A stretch of 64,000 nucleotides of DNA from Clostridium facile (GCF_014297275.1 NZ_JACOQK010000001.1:1550001-1614000); one strand, 5' to 3'; numbered from the stretch's first letter, positions 27,613 through 37,121 are shown. Notes: generated by a model not told the origin, from the sequence alone. Program-made: numbers and translations.

Positions 27613-27927
27613 ATGATTTGTAAAAAGGACAAACTGTTGTCAGCGACTGCTTATAGTGGGGTTTTATTTTTTCTTCCTTTATTGTTTGGTGATCATCCCA
27701 CCTTTTGCCGATATCATGCGAATCAAGGTTTTTTACTGTTAATATCAGGTATTGTAGTAGAAATATTCCTTTACTTTGTTTCGTGGATTTTTATTGTAGG
27801 ATTTGTGTTGCAAGTTTGTTTGACTATTATTTGGGTTTGCCTTGCAGTTTGCGGAATCTGCCATGCCCTTTCTGGAAACGAAACGCCCATCCCTCTTATT
27901 GGTTCCCACATCAGGTTTTTTTCATGA
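27613..27927 (+). CDS. Small DUF4870-like membrane protein
   Basis: This 104-residue protein has three hydrophobic segments. Its motif SGVLFFLPLLFGDHPTFCRYHANQGFLLLISGIV recalls the DUF4870/Tic20-like group (FHANQG is characteristic). Function is unknown. ATG 27613 has GAGGTGGCGCTT upstream; a GTG at 27604 lies within that site. It follows the deacetylase closely and is probably in the same operon. Confidence 0.7.
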   Translation: MICKKDKLLSATAYSGVLFFLPLLFGDHPTFCRYHANQGFLLLISGIVVEIFLYFVSWIFIVGFVLQVCLTIIWVCLAVCGICHALSGNETPIPLIGSHIRFFS

Positions 27928-28114
27928 AATCCAAAAAATTTATCGTTGTCAAGTATAAATAATGACATGCCTGCATGTCTTGTATCCATCTTTAAGATCA
28001 TCTAAATTGGAGAAACATAAAGGTTACAATTTTTTAAGGTATTTTAATAATGAATAAATCGAAAAAGGGAATCATCAATTTAATCTGAAGAAAAAACAGC
28101 TTGATAGCAAAACG

Positions 28115-28148
28115 AAATCCGCCAGGAAGATTCCTGACGGATTTTTTT
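28115..28148 (+). terminator. Terminator between convergent genes
   Basis: AAATCCGCCAG pairs with CTGACGGATTT, with a T-run on plus and GGATTTCGTTTT on minus. It probably serves the small membrane gene and, on the other strand, the GH106-like gene. Confidence 0.75.
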
Positions 28149-28253
28149 GTGTTGTGCTAAAGTGTATATAAGAAAAATAAAATAGAACCCGATAAATCAG
28201 TTGATAGGCTAGACTAAAATGATTGTTTTTTACAAAATAAGAAAATAGGAAAG

Positions 28254-31200
28254 TTATCTTCTTTTGCGGATGATTGCCAGCGTACCCACCGTAAGCAAAA
28301 GTGCAGTAATTCCGAAAACTGGGACAGTATCGCCTGTTTGTGGTGAGTCAGTTCCATCTGGTTGGTTTGGATTGGATGGGTTTGGAGTTTCGGATGGTGT
28401 TTCAGATGGATTGGATGGAGTAGGCTGTTCCGTATCTGTTACCGCTACTTTGGTATAAGTATTTAACACTACGTTACCGATTAATCCATAATCGTCTGGT
28501 TCCGCACTCACTCTGCCTAATGCAACCATTCGGTTGGTAAGGCTACTGGTTACTCGAACTTCCAATGTGTTCTCTCCAGGTTGTACGTATTTAGAGAGGT
28601 TAGCGGTACAATTATCCATGTTGACTTCTGCTTGTTGCCCGTTGACAAAGACTGCTGCTGTCCCTCCACCAAAGGAATCCGCGTTAAATATTAATGCGTT
28701 GTCTTTTTGATTCCAATTTTCCGGTAAAGTGAAGGTTGTGGTATAGGTTCCTACTCCAGATACATCTTTCCCCACTTTCGGGATCTCTTTCCATGGAATT
28801 AATTCGGTTTCCCCCACGTTGATATCCACTTTATTGGTATCATAGGTCACTTCTGTAGTGGTATAGCCTAACCCTCTGTCCTCTGTACGGGTCAGTTTTT
28901 CCCCTGGCTGCCAATCTTGTACTGTCAGGTTCCATTGATCCAATGTAATATCTTCTGGAACTGTGTTGTTTTCCGTTTCATAGGTTGTACCATCACTGTA
29001 GATTAACGCTGATTTTCCAGAGTCCGGAACATACATCATGGTTTTTCCATCTTCTACTACCACTTGGTCCACATTGTTTTTCATGATGACGGTTGTATCA
29101 TCATTAGCGTTAGGATCCAAAGCAAAGACCATAACATCTCCTGGGGCAAGGTCAACGTTTAAAATAGTTCTGTTATCTTGGTATTTGTATTCTGCTAATT
29201 CCGTTGTTTTCCCAGTCCAAGTATCCAATACATATGGTTTATAGGTTCCCTCAACAGATACCTGACCTTGATAGTTTGTCTGATCTGTATACATATAGTT
29301 ATACAAGAATAAATAACTTGCATCCTCCGCTTGACGTACAACCGAAAGCAGTTTGGAATTTGGTTCTATGTATTCAGCGCGAGGGTGAATACCAAGACTG
29401 AGTAATGCATCATCTGCCTGGTCTTGGCTTTGAATTACTGCAACATTGTCAAGTTGTCTTATTTGTTCCATCAGAGCAAGCATCTCGTTATCTTTGCCAT
29501 CATTATAAGTGGTATGTAAAGCGGCACTTTCATTTTTATCGTAGACAAAGCAACGGATTAAATCTTCGGTAGGTCCATCTACAATTACGACAGGTAGGCC
29601 AGATTTTGCCCATTCATACAGTACTTTTGCGGTTTCGTAAGGCATGTTATCCTGATAAACAATCAAAGCCTGATAGCCAACTCCATCTGCTTGGATTTGT
29701 CCATTGGTACAGGAAATATCCTGATCCTGCAACAACATTGGCGAAAAATAATCATAGGTATAGCCTGCGTTTTGGAGGGAAGTATCCTGCCAATGCAATC
29801 CTTTATTTTGGCGCATATAGTTGTCATCGTAGCTTTCTGTATTTAACCACCAGGTATTATTTAGGCTGTAATCAGTGCGGAGAATACCTACATCCATCTT
29901 TATAGTTCCCTGGCGCAATACCTTTTGTAAACGGGATAGATGGGTATTCAATTCTGGATAATCCACAAAACCTGGCTGACGTTTGTTGAAACGTTCCGAA
30001 ATAGTTGCTCCCATCCCTTCGTATCCTGGCCAGTTGGTGTTTTGTTCCGGGCCATAAGCGGAAGAATAGCCATGTAATACTGTCCTTTGGACGCCAGAAG
30101 CAAACTGGGTATAGAAAATCTGGCGGAAATAATCATTGTTATGCAGATAGTTTTGCCCTACAATTGCACCTGTTTCAGAAGAATAGGTTTTTCCATATAA
30201 ATGGGCGGCTCCTGCCTGATTACGGAGCTCGTCAATTTCAGAGTGGAATTCCCATGATTCCGTTTCTACCCAATCTAGGCTCTTCACTGGCTGGGAATAA
30301 TCCAAAAATTCACCGTAAGAATTTTCCGCTCGCAATGTCATGCCAAAACTGTGGAGCCATTCTGTCAAGACATCTAAACATTCTTCCATATACAATTCGG
30401 TATTGGTTTGATACAGGTCATTCCTGATTTTTTCGCAGAGGATTTCCTGTCCTTCAATGGTGTATGTATATTGGAATTCTTTTGCAAATGGGCCATAGCT
30501 GTTTAGAACGATAACTGGTAGGTAAGGACTTAAATCATAACCACGACGTTCTTGGAATTCCTGGAGATAATCCGCGGACCAAAAGTTTCCTGTACTGTAA
30601 TCTCCAGAAGGTTGCGCTTCTAGAGAATCCATGTACATGGAAACATCTCCGTTTTCTAAAATCATTTCTTTTAACGAATCATCCAAAACATTTTCATTCC
30701 AGTATTCAATTAAGGCGTCAGCACCTTCCCTGGAATAATAGTTGATAGTGAAGGAATCAGAAATTGCAGGTTTAAAAGTTTCTCCTGTTCCATATTGCCA
30801 GAATGCTATCAACACATAATCTCCATCTGTAGGGGCAGTATAATCAATCGACCAACTGCTATCGCTATTTTGGGTTGCCATATTAGTGATATCAGTTAAA
30901 CTGCCTTCTACCAAATGAGTGGTATTTTCTGCAGATGTTTGTGATTTTTTTGCGGTGATAACCCGTTCCAACCTCATTTTGGTTACCTTATCAGGAAGCT
31001 CTGGGGTAGGGAGTATACCTTGATAATGTTCCCCCGCCGCAAAATCTTGAGATTTATACCCCAGCTGTTGGGCAGCAGCTTCATCATCCGGTGTAATGCT
31101 CACTAAGTTTGCTGTACCCCAGTTTGTCCCACTGGTAAAGCTGACCCCCATCCCCAGTTCTGTACATTTTTCAACAATTAGGTGGGAATCATGGATCCAC

Positions 31201-31517
31201 TCTTCTGAACCCCATGCATACCGCTGGTTATCTAGATATTTCGATTCATCTAAGGTAACAAATTCCACTGCGCCAAAACCTGCGTCATATAGTTCCTGTA
31301 TGGATTCCAACAATGTTTCATCTGTATGGGATCCTTCCGCCAACCACCAGCGGGTTTCCGGTTTGTATTCCATTTCCGGTTCCTGATATAAGGAAGATAT
31401 TTTTTGCGAAAAAGATTCTGTTTCTATTGCAGAAACCATCTGTAGACTGGTAGAAGCAGTTGCTGCGATGATTGCCAAACACAGACCTACAGCACAAAGG
31501 CGTTTTATTTTTTTCAT
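28254..31517 (-). CDS. Secreted, cell-wall-anchored GH106-like glycosidase (probable alpha-L-rhamnosidase type)
   Basis: This 1087-residue protein is the intact member of the three GH106-like genes here. It has a signal peptide (residues 1-30) and the family's N-terminal ETRWWLAEG and DAGFGAVEFV followed by WGSEEW and SFTSGTNWG. Candidate catalytic acids lie in YMDSLEAQ, RAENSYG, VETESWEF and SSETGAI. A C-terminal galactose-binding-like domain (AVFVNGQQAEVNMD), a Pro/Ser/Asn linker and a sorting signal (PQTGD, helix, RKRR) complete it. GH106 enzymes cleave alpha-L-rhamnose from plant pectins or glycoconjugates; the substrate here is inferred from the family. It diverges from its AraC regulator at 31719. 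Confidence 0.88.
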   Translation of the reverse strand: MKKIKRLCAVGLCLAIIAATASTSLQMVSAIETESFSQKISSLYQEPEMEYKPETRWWLAEGSHTDETLLESIQELYDAGFGAVEFVTLDESKYLDNQRYAWGSEEWIHDSHLIVEKCTELGMGVSFTSGTNWGTANLVSITPDDEAAAQQLGYKSQDFAAGEHYQGILPTPELPDKVTKMRLERVITAKKSQTSAENTTHLVEGSLTDITNMATQNSDSSWSIDYTAPTDGDYVLIAFWQYGTGETFKPAISDSFTINYYSREGADALIEYWNENVLDDSLKEMILENGDVSMYMDSLEAQPSGDYSTGNFWSADYLQEFQERRGYDLSPYLPVIVLNSYGPFAKEFQYTYTIEGQEILCEKIRNDLYQTNTELYMEECLDVLTEWLHSFGMTLRAENSYGEFLDYSQPVKSLDWVETESWEFHSEIDELRNQAGAAHLYGKTYSSETGAIVGQNYLHNNDYFRQIFYTQFASGVQRTVLHGYSSAYGPEQNTNWPGYEGMGATISERFNKRQPGFVDYPELNTHLSRLQKVLRQGTIKMDVGILRTDYSLNNTWWLNTESYDDNYMRQNKGLHWQDTSLQNAGYTYDYFSPMLLQDQDISCTNGQIQADGVGYQALIVYQDNMPYETAKVLYEWAKSGLPVVIVDGPTEDLIRCFVYDKNESAALHTTYNDGKDNEMLALMEQIRQLDNVAVIQSQDQADDALLSLGIHPRAEYIEPNSKLLSVVRQAEDASYLFLYNYMYTDQTNYQGQVSVEGTYKPYVLDTWTGKTTELAEYKYQDNRTILNVDLAPGDVMVFALDPNANDDTTVIMKNNVDQVVVEDGKTMMYVPDSGKSALIYSDGTTYETENNTVPEDITLDQWNLTVQDWQPGEKLTRTEDRGLGYTTTEVTYDTNKVDINVGETELIPWKEIPKVGKDVSGVGTYTTTFTLPENWNQKDNALIFNADSFGGGTAAVFVNGQQAEVNMDNCTANLSKYVQPGENTLEVRVTSSLTNRMVALGRVSAEPDDYGLIGNVVLNTYTKVAVTDTEQPTPSNPSETPSETPNPSNPNQPDGTDSPQTGDTVPVFGITALLLTVGTLAIIRKRR

Positions 31518-31718
31518 TTGGTCTCTCTCCTTTTTATTTTGTGAATGAATTATAAACCTGTACAGCTATAATATATTTTTATCATACCAAAAATAGTTTG
31601 TTGACAAATAGGTAATATTCTACGATGTTTATGGTATTTTCACAAGATATAAAGTGATTTATAGAAAAAACTAGAATTTTTATAAAAGGTATAGTATAAT
31701 GAGCTTAGGAGGGGTAAT

Positions 31719-32759
31719 ATGGAGAGTTATAGAGAAATGATGAAGTATTTTGAAAATCTGGATCCATGTATTGAGATAGCAATACAAAAAGCACAGGATT
31801 TTTCCAACCGGATGTCTGGGCAGTGGAAAAGGACTTCCTGTTTTGATAAACAAGAATATGTGTTGGATCAAAAAATGAATATCCACACTGATATCAATAT
31901 TCAAGATCAGGAGAACATTGCGGTATCTTTTCATATCTGGGAGACACAATACGATAAGACGCAACAACAGCTTAATATTAAACAGTTGCACAACCATGAT
32001 TTTTATGAGATTAACTATGTATATCAAGGAGAAATTATCAACCATCTTTTGGATAATACAATAAAGCAGGGAAAAGGCCAAATTGTATTAATGAATCCAT
32101 ATGCCTATCATTCTCCAGAAATTGTAACAAAAGATACCATGTTGTTTAATATCATGATTCGAAAAGAGTTTTCTACTGAGGTATTGAGTAATCCAACTAT
32201 GCATAATTCCAGTTTAACCAACTTGTTTTTGGATACCAGTTTGGGGATGAGTCCGATCCACCCTTATTTAGTCTTTGAAAATACTCCATATACTACCTTG
32301 ATTTTACACCAGATGATTTTGGAATATTATTTGAACCGTCCATATTCCCAACAGGTTATTTCAGCAAAGTTAATCGAATTATGGTCTATGTTTGCACGCC
32401 AGAGAACGGAGAAAATGCAGATGGAAAACCTGAAAAATCATTATCCAGAAACGGTTTCTAATATTTTGGAGTATATTAGTAACCATTGTGCAAATGTTAG
32501 TTTAATGGAAGTGGCAGAGAAATTTGGTTTCTCGGACAATTATTTATCCCACTACATAAAAAAACACACTGGATATAAATTTAATGAAATTCTTTTACAG
32601 TTTAAAATGCAAAATGCGATTGGGTATCTGTTACATACCAACTTTTCTTTGGATAAAATATCAGAGTTAATTGGTTATAATGATATCAGTTATTTTAGTA
32701 AGGTATTCCGCAAAACATTTGGGGTTTCACCTGGAAAATACCGCAGCCAACATAAATAA
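31719..32759 (+). CDS. AraC-family regulator of mirror module B
   Basis: This 346-residue paralog of the 22200-23225 regulator has the same layout: cupin-like sensor (LHNHDFYEINYVYQGEIINHL), helical linker and AraC helix-turn-helix pair (YNDISYFSKVFRKTFGVSPGKYRSQHK). TAGGAGGGGTAAT precedes the ATG. It is divergent from the intact GH106-like glycosidase, with about 200 bases shared upstream, and probably controls it (inference). Confidence 0.9.
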   Translation: MESYREMMKYFENLDPCIEIAIQKAQDFSNRMSGQWKRTSCFDKQEYVLDQKMNIHTDINIQDQENIAVSFHIWETQYDKTQQQLNIKQLHNHDFYEINYVYQGEIINHLLDNTIKQGKGQIVLMNPYAYHSPEIVTKDTMLFNIMIRKEFSTEVLSNPTMHNSSLTNLFLDTSLGMSPIHPYLVFENTPYTTLILHQMILEYYLNRPYSQQVISAKLIELWSMFARQRTEKMQMENLKNHYPETVSNILEYISNHCANVSLMEVAEKFGFSDNYLSHYIKKHTGYKFNEILLQFKMQNAIGYLLHTNFSLDKISELIGYNDISYFSKVFRKTFGVSPGKYRSQHK

Positions 32760-32796
32760 AAGCCACCAGCACTTTTCATGCTAGTGGCTTATTATC
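32760..32796 (-). terminator. Terminator between AraC-B and PII-like gene
   Basis: AAGCCACCAGCA and TGCTAGTGGCTT pair with one mismatch. On the minus strand TTTTATTTAT follows, so it terminates the PII-like gene and perhaps the AraC gene weakly. Confidence 0.75.
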
Positions 32797-32801
32797 TGTT
32801 A

Positions 32802-33137
32802 TTATTTGGATAATCCTTTTACATCACTGACAGGAAGGGTAAACATAATTCCTGTATTAGGTTTACTTAAATCACCAATTACTTCCTCTACTACTTTCAC
32901 AAAAATAGCTTCCTGCTCATCATCCACCACGGTAAAGATCGTTTTATTATCTGGTAAATCTGGATCCAACAAAGCTTTCAAAGAGTTCATCAATTTACTT
33001 TCCTGATGATTATATAAAGAATGGGCCATACCAGTACTATTAATAATAGTAGCACCCTTCACTCCTTGGTTTGCTAACTCTACCATTAAATTATCCAATT
33101 TACTAACATTATTCAATACTAAAATCAAAAGTTTCAT
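32802..33137 (-). CDS. PII-like (ferredoxin-fold) small signalling protein
   Basis: This 111-residue protein has a beta-alpha-beta pattern (MKLLILVLNNVSKLDNLMVELANQGVKGATIINSTGMAHSL, then TIFTVVDDEQEAIFVKVVEEVIGDL and GIMFTLPVSDVKGL) like PII-type trimeric sensors. The classic T-loop uridylylation Tyr of GlnB is not evident, so nitrogen signalling is not implied. ATG 33137 has GGAGGATTTGGTA upstream. It is monocistronic. It could instead be a c-di-AMP-receptor relative; I cannot decide from sequence. Confidence 0.65.
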   Translation of the reverse strand: MKLLILVLNNVSKLDNLMVELANQGVKGATIINSTGMAHSLYNHQESKLMNSLKALLDPDLPDNKTIFTVVDDEQEAIFVKVVEEVIGDLSKPNTGIMFTLPVSDVKGLSK

Positions 33138-33348
33138 TACCAAATCCTCCCTACACTATCTTTTATTTTCATTTTAACATATTGCGCAAGCAAAAACAAT
33201 ATATTTTGATAAAGATTATAATTTTTAACAGATGCGTTAAAAATTATGAAAAAAATTTATTTTTTGTCAAAATAAAACCTTTCTATTGCATTTTTTAAAA
33301 ATTTTTTCTTTCTATTTATAGTTTTAGTTAAAACAAACACTTTTTTCA

Positions 33349-33377
33349 TTGACTTTAACAGAAAAATACGTTAAAAT
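33349..33377 (+). promoter_or_regulatory. Promoter of the ROK gene
   Basis: TTGACT (33349-33354) and TAAAAT (33372-33377) with a 17-base spacer lie about 42 bases upstream of the start. Confidence 0.7.
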
Positions 33378-33419
33378 AAAATTAACAAGTAATTTTGTAA
33401 AAAAAAGGAGTTGACAAAT

Positions 33420-34676
33420 ATGGAACAGTCCGGTATTAGCAAGTTAGATCTAAAACGTTGTAACCGTATGCAAATTCTTAAATTACTCCGCCAGCACGGA
33501 CCTACTTCCAGAATAGACATCTCTCGTTCATTAGAGCTTACACGGGCAGCTGTTACAATTATCACAAATGAAATGATGGAAAATGGCATTTTATATAAAA
33601 AAGGAGAGGCAAACCCAAACGGAAAAAAAGCAACCAGAGGGCGAAAAAAAGTTTTAATTGATATTGCGCCCAACTATAAATTTGTGTTTGGTGTAGTGGT
33701 AGACCGTGGTGTGATTAGTGTTGGTTTATCTAACCTTAATGGAGATGTTCTCGGTAAACGTTCGGAACGTCTGCCTGATATGTTAAACGTACAACGGATG
33801 CTAGATTCTATTGCACGCCATGCAAAAGATATTAAAGCGGAAAGTTGTTTAACCAATGATCAAATCCTTGGAATGGGGCTTTGTATCCCAACCCAACACT
33901 TTACAGAACTTGGCGTGATTCCAAAAGGAGAAAAGATGGATTTTACTCCTTTGACAAAGCCGTTAGAAGAAATATTAGGATACCGTGTTGTGGCAGAAGA
34001 ATTGGTAAACTCTCTTGCTTTAGCTGATATTGATTTTGGTTACGAAGAAGATAAAAAACCTCGTAATATGGTGTTTGTTCGCTACCGTAAGGATATTACA
34101 TCATCTGTAATTATTGACAACTCCATTTATTTTGGGATCCATCATAACGCATGCCAATTTGGCCATTTAGTAGTGGATCCAAATGGCCAACACTGCAAAT
34201 TCTGTGGATGTGACGGCTGTTTAAGTACCATTATTTCAGGGGAAGCAATGACTAAAAAAATAGATGCTATCTACTCTCCTGAAAACACCCCTAAACTATT
34301 TGCTGCTTTAGGGCCAGATTCAAAGGCACCAGGGCAACGTGTTTTAAATGAGGCAAATTTATTTGGTGACCCAAAAATTTGTGATATTATTGCGGATTGT
34401 GCTAAATATTTTGCAATGGCAATTATTAACACTGTTCGAATGTATGACTCAGAAAAAATTGTATTTTTTGGAAAAATGTTTGAAAATTCTGCTTTGGTAA
34501 ACTTTCTACGGCAACAGCTTTCTTCTTATTTAGATTCTGAAATGCTCAGCCTAATTTCTATTAGTAAGATTAAAACAAAAGCAATCTATTTGGCAGGTTG
34601 CTCCACAGCGGTAAGAGAATTATTCATCAAACGCGGTGGATTGGACGATAATTCTTTCATAGAAACAGAGGATTAA
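33420..34676 (+). CDS. ROK-family transcriptional regulator (NagC/XylR type)
   Basis: This 418-residue protein has an N-terminal winged helix-turn-helix (RMQILKLLRQHGPTSRIDISRSLELTRAAVT) and a sugar-kinase-like ROK domain. The ROK zinc motif is present as CKFCGCDGCLST, and FGHLVVDP matches the conserved GH motif. The phosphate-binding region looks altered (VFVRYRKDITSSVI), consistent with a regulator rather than a kinase. ATG 33420 follows AAAGGAGTTGACAAAT; a TTG at 33411 is less likely. It probably represses sugar-use genes; its ligand is unknown. Confidence 0.88.
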   Translation: MEQSGISKLDLKRCNRMQILKLLRQHGPTSRIDISRSLELTRAAVTIITNEMMENGILYKKGEANPNGKKATRGRKKVLIDIAPNYKFVFGVVVDRGVISVGLSNLNGDVLGKRSERLPDMLNVQRMLDSIARHAKDIKAESCLTNDQILGMGLCIPTQHFTELGVIPKGEKMDFTPLTKPLEEILGYRVVAEELVNSLALADIDFGYEEDKKPRNMVFVRYRKDITSSVIIDNSIYFGIHHNACQFGHLVVDPNGQHCKFCGCDGCLSTIISGEAMTKKIDAIYSPENTPKLFAALGPDSKAPGQRVLNEANLFGDPKICDIIADCAKYFAMAIINTVRMYDSEKIVFFGKMFENSALVNFLRQQLSSYLDSEMLSLISISKIKTKAIYLAGCSTAVRELFIKRGGLDDNSFIETED

Positions 34677-34741
34677 ATGAATTATGATACAGTATAGATT
34701 TCTATACTGTATTTCTATTTATTAAGCAAATCTATATCAAA

Positions 34742-34770
34742 TTGATTTTATAACGTTCATATGGTATAAT
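34742..34770 (+). promoter_or_regulatory. Promoter of the Crp/Fnr-type gene
   Basis: TTGATT (34742-34747) and TATAAT (34765-34770) are 17 bases apart, about 56 bases before the start. Confidence 0.8.
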
Positions 34771-34825
34771 TTATATTTTAATGAAAGCATTTTTATGAAA
34801 ATATATGCTGTTAGGAATGAAAAAA

Positions 34826-35482
34826 ATGGAAGATTGTAATCAACAAATATTACAGCAGTCATTTTTATTTCAAGGACTATCAAAGGAAGAGTTTCAAGAA
34901 CTGCTGGTTTATTTTCCATCTCCTGAAGTATTTGCCAAAGGAGAAATTATCTATTCTCGGTCCCATTTTCGAAAGGCGATTGGTATTATTTTATGTGGAG
35001 CTGCCCAAGTAACTTGTGGGAATGGCCCATCACAAATCCTAGTAAACCAAATTGTACCAGGTAATATATTTGGATCTGCCACTTTATTTGAAGAACAAAA
35101 TTATTATGTAAACGAAATTAAGGCGGAAAAAGCTACTACTATATTGTTTTTATCCCAACAAACATTAACTTTGATTATGAAAAAATACTATATTATAGCA
35201 GAAAACTATATTCGGTTTCTATCTAATGGTGTTCGGTTTTTTAACCATAAAATAGCAGGATTTGCATTGGGTTCTTCTCACCAAAAAGTAGCTATGTACT
35301 GTGCGCAACATTGTGATAGCCAAGGGCGAGTTCAATTTTCTCAAAGTATGGTATCCTTAGCAAAAATTCTTCATATTGCCCGCTCCAGTTTATACCGTTC
35401 TTTAAGCGAACTGGTAAAAACCGGCTTTCTTAGAAAAGAAGGAAACTATTATTATATGCAAAATGACTCTTTTCATCCATAA
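34826..35482 (+). CDS. Crp/Fnr-family transcriptional regulator
   Basis: This 218-residue protein has a cyclic-nucleotide-binding-type beta-roll (residues about 20-125, GEIIYSRSHFRKAIGIILCGAAQV, VPGNIFGSATLF) and a C-terminal winged helix (MVSLAKILHIARSSLYRSLSELVKTGFLRKEG). No Fnr iron-sulfur Cys set is seen. Close relatives in clostridia respond to redox or stress, but the signal is unknown here. I prefer ATG 34826 because AGGA lies nine bases upstream; earlier ATGs exist at 34805 and 34817. The next small gene starts 10 bases on. Confidence 0.85.
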   Translation: MEDCNQQILQQSFLFQGLSKEEFQELLVYFPSPEVFAKGEIIYSRSHFRKAIGIILCGAAQVTCGNGPSQILVNQIVPGNIFGSATLFEEQNYYVNEIKAEKATTILFLSQQTLTLIMKKYYIIAENYIRFLSNGVRFFNHKIAGFALGSSHQKVAMYCAQHCDSQGRVQFSQSMVSLAKILHIARSSLYRSLSELVKTGFLRKEGNYYYMQNDSFHP

Positions 35483-35492
35483 GGAGCTTTTT

Positions 35493-35711
35493 ATGAAAGG
35501 CTTAGATCATCCATATCGTACCCATGTCCCAGGAAAAGTTATTATGTTGTACGAATGTTGCAAAAATAATATGGTTCCCACTGGTAGGATGCTTCATTGC
35601 AAACAAGGAGATTTTCCATTGCTTGTATGTTCTATCTGTAAAAAAGAATACATCTTTTTCCAGAGACAATATCGTTGGATTGAACAAAGGTTAAAATATA
35701 ATATCACATAA
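35493..35711 (+). CDS. Small cysteine-rich (zinc-ribbon-like) protein
   Basis: This 72-residue unknown starts at ATG 35493, preceded by AAGGAGCTTTTT. It has CC near residue 22, HC at about 35 and CSIC at about 47, suggesting a zinc knuckle, and a basic C-terminus. It follows the Crp-type gene by 10 bases and is probably co-expressed with it. Function is unknown. Confidence 0.65.
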   Translation: MKGLDHPYRTHVPGKVIMLYECCKNNMVPTGRMLHCKQGDFPLLVCSICKKEYIFFQRQYRWIEQRLKYNIT

Positions 35712-35759
35712 TCAAAAACAATATTAAATTTAATTTTAAAATGGTAGGAGGTTTTTAAT

Positions 35760-36206
35760 ATGAGTAAAATGGACGAAGTAAGAAAAGCAATGATGCAAGC
35801 CTTAAAAAACAAGGAAATGGATCGAAAAGAAACGTTATCTTTATTGTTATCCGCTCTAAAAGCAAAATATATTGATAAACGGGAGGACTTAACCGAGGAA
35901 GAAGAAAACGCAATTATATTAAAGGAAATTAAACAAACTCAGGAAACTATGGAAAATGCTCCAGATGGACGGGATGATATCCTTACAGAATGCAAAAACC
36001 GTTTGGAAGTATTAAATGAGTTCGCTCCAAAAATGATGGATGAAACAGAGATCAAACAAGTAATTCAATCTGTATTAGATCAATTAGGAATTACCCAACC
36101 TACCGTAAAGGATAAAGGTATTATTATGAAAAACTTAATGCCTTTGGTAAAGGGAAAGGCAGATGGTGGTCTAGTTAATCGTCTGGTAGGAGAATACCTA
36201 AAATAA
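35760..36206 (+). CDS. GatB/YqeY domain protein
   Basis: This 148-residue protein matches the YqeY family: EVRKAMMQALKNKEMDRKETLSLLLSALKAKYID, then a helical bundle and the C-terminal KNLMPLVKGKADGGLVNRLVGEYL. The domain is shared with the tail of GatB amidotransferase and is thought to bind tRNA. GGTAGGAGGTTTTTAAT precedes the start. A terminator-like hairpin lies downstream. Confidence 0.93.
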   Translation: MSKMDEVRKAMMQALKNKEMDRKETLSLLLSALKAKYIDKREDLTEEEENAIILKEIKQTQETMENAPDGRDDILTECKNRLEVLNEFAPKMMDETEIKQVIQSVLDQLGITQPTVKDKGIIMKNLMPLVKGKADGGLVNRLVGEYLK

Positions 36207-36293
36207 TATATTTCTTTGATAAAATAGTTTTCTTATGTATCAATAATAGTAGTTTTCTTTTTTCTATTCTTTACAGATTAAATGTTAAATATC

Positions 36294-36339
36294 CTAAAAT
36301 AAGCGTTCCATTTATTTTTTAACGGGGCGCTTATTTTAG
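36294..36339 (+). terminator. Hairpin downstream of the YqeY gene
   Basis: CTAAAATAAGCG (36294-36305) pairs perfectly with CGCTTATTTTAG (36328-36339). It is AT-rich at the base with U-rich flanks. The rest of 36207-36529 shows nothing else. Confidence 0.6.
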
Positions 36340-36529
36340 TACTATTGTATTGCTCGTTATTTCATAACATCTAAACCTGTATTTTCAATATTATTTGATA
36401 AAGTATTGTTAGTCAAAAAACTTCTATGTTACAAACCAAAATTCTCATTTTTAAAAAACGTTTTTATCCGATAAACAATATAAATTAAATCCCGTTTGAC
36501 GAACTAGAAAACTGATATTGTAGAACTAA

Positions 36530-36784
36530 TTATTCTTTTTTACGAAAAAGTATTTTTACTTGTATTTGCATCGCAGCAGAGCGAGCAATAGCCAATGAAT
36601 ACCCTCGTAAATGTAGTTCCATTGGGTCCCCCAAAGGGGCATATTTATGAACTTTTATTTGTACTCCTGGAGTTATGCCCATTTCGATTAACCGTTTTCG
36701 CAAAGCTTTATTTCCCCATATGTGCAATACAACACATGTTTGTCCCGGCCGTAAATGGTTTAGTGTTAATTTCACTTTTTTCAC
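36530..36784 (-). CDS. FeoA-domain protein
   Basis: This 84-residue SH3-like FeoA domain protein has LNHLRPGQTCVVLHIWG, RKRLIEMGITPGVQIKVHKYAPLGDPMELHLRGYSLAIAR in the canonical order. FeoA assists the FeoB ferrous-iron permease, but no feoB is adjacent, so it may be an orphan FeoA or act in regulation. It is divergent from the Smr gene with 69 bases between. Confidence 0.88.
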   Translation of the reverse strand: MKKVKLTLNHLRPGQTCVVLHIWGNKALRKRLIEMGITPGVQIKVHKYAPLGDPMELHLRGYSLAIARSAAMQIQVKILFRKKE

Positions 36785-36853
36785 CTACTTTATTGATTTC
36801 AGCTCCCTTTTATGTTACACTAGTACTAATTTTATAGGAATAAGGTTAATATT

Positions 36854-37102
36854 ATGACTTTAGATAATAAAAAACAAATTATAACTGTGGATCTACACAA
36901 TATGGTAAAAGAACAAGCAAAACGTTATTTAGAACAATTTTTAAACTCTATTAGTATAAATGTAAAAGAAGTTCATATTATCCATGGGTATCATTCTGGT
37001 ACAACCCTACAAAATATGATTCAAAAATGTCTGAAACATCCTCGTATCAAGCAAAAGATAAAATCATTTAATCAAGGGGTTACAATACTTTATTTAAAAT
37101 AA
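36854..37102 (+). CDS. Small Smr-domain protein
   Basis: This 82-residue protein is a stand-alone Smr domain: VDLHNMVKEQAKRYLEQFL and VHIIHGYHSGTTLQNMI correspond to the DLHG and HGxGxG motifs of MutS2/Smr nucleases. The first motif has Asn for the usual Gly, and HGYHSG replaces HGKGTG, so catalysis is uncertain. It is divergent from feoA. Confidence 0.8.
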   Translation: MTLDNKKQIITVDLHNMVKEQAKRYLEQFLNSISINVKEVHIIHGYHSGTTLQNMIQKCLKHPRIKQKIKSFNQGVTILYLK

Positions 37103-37121
37103 AAAAATTTTAAAAAAGATA

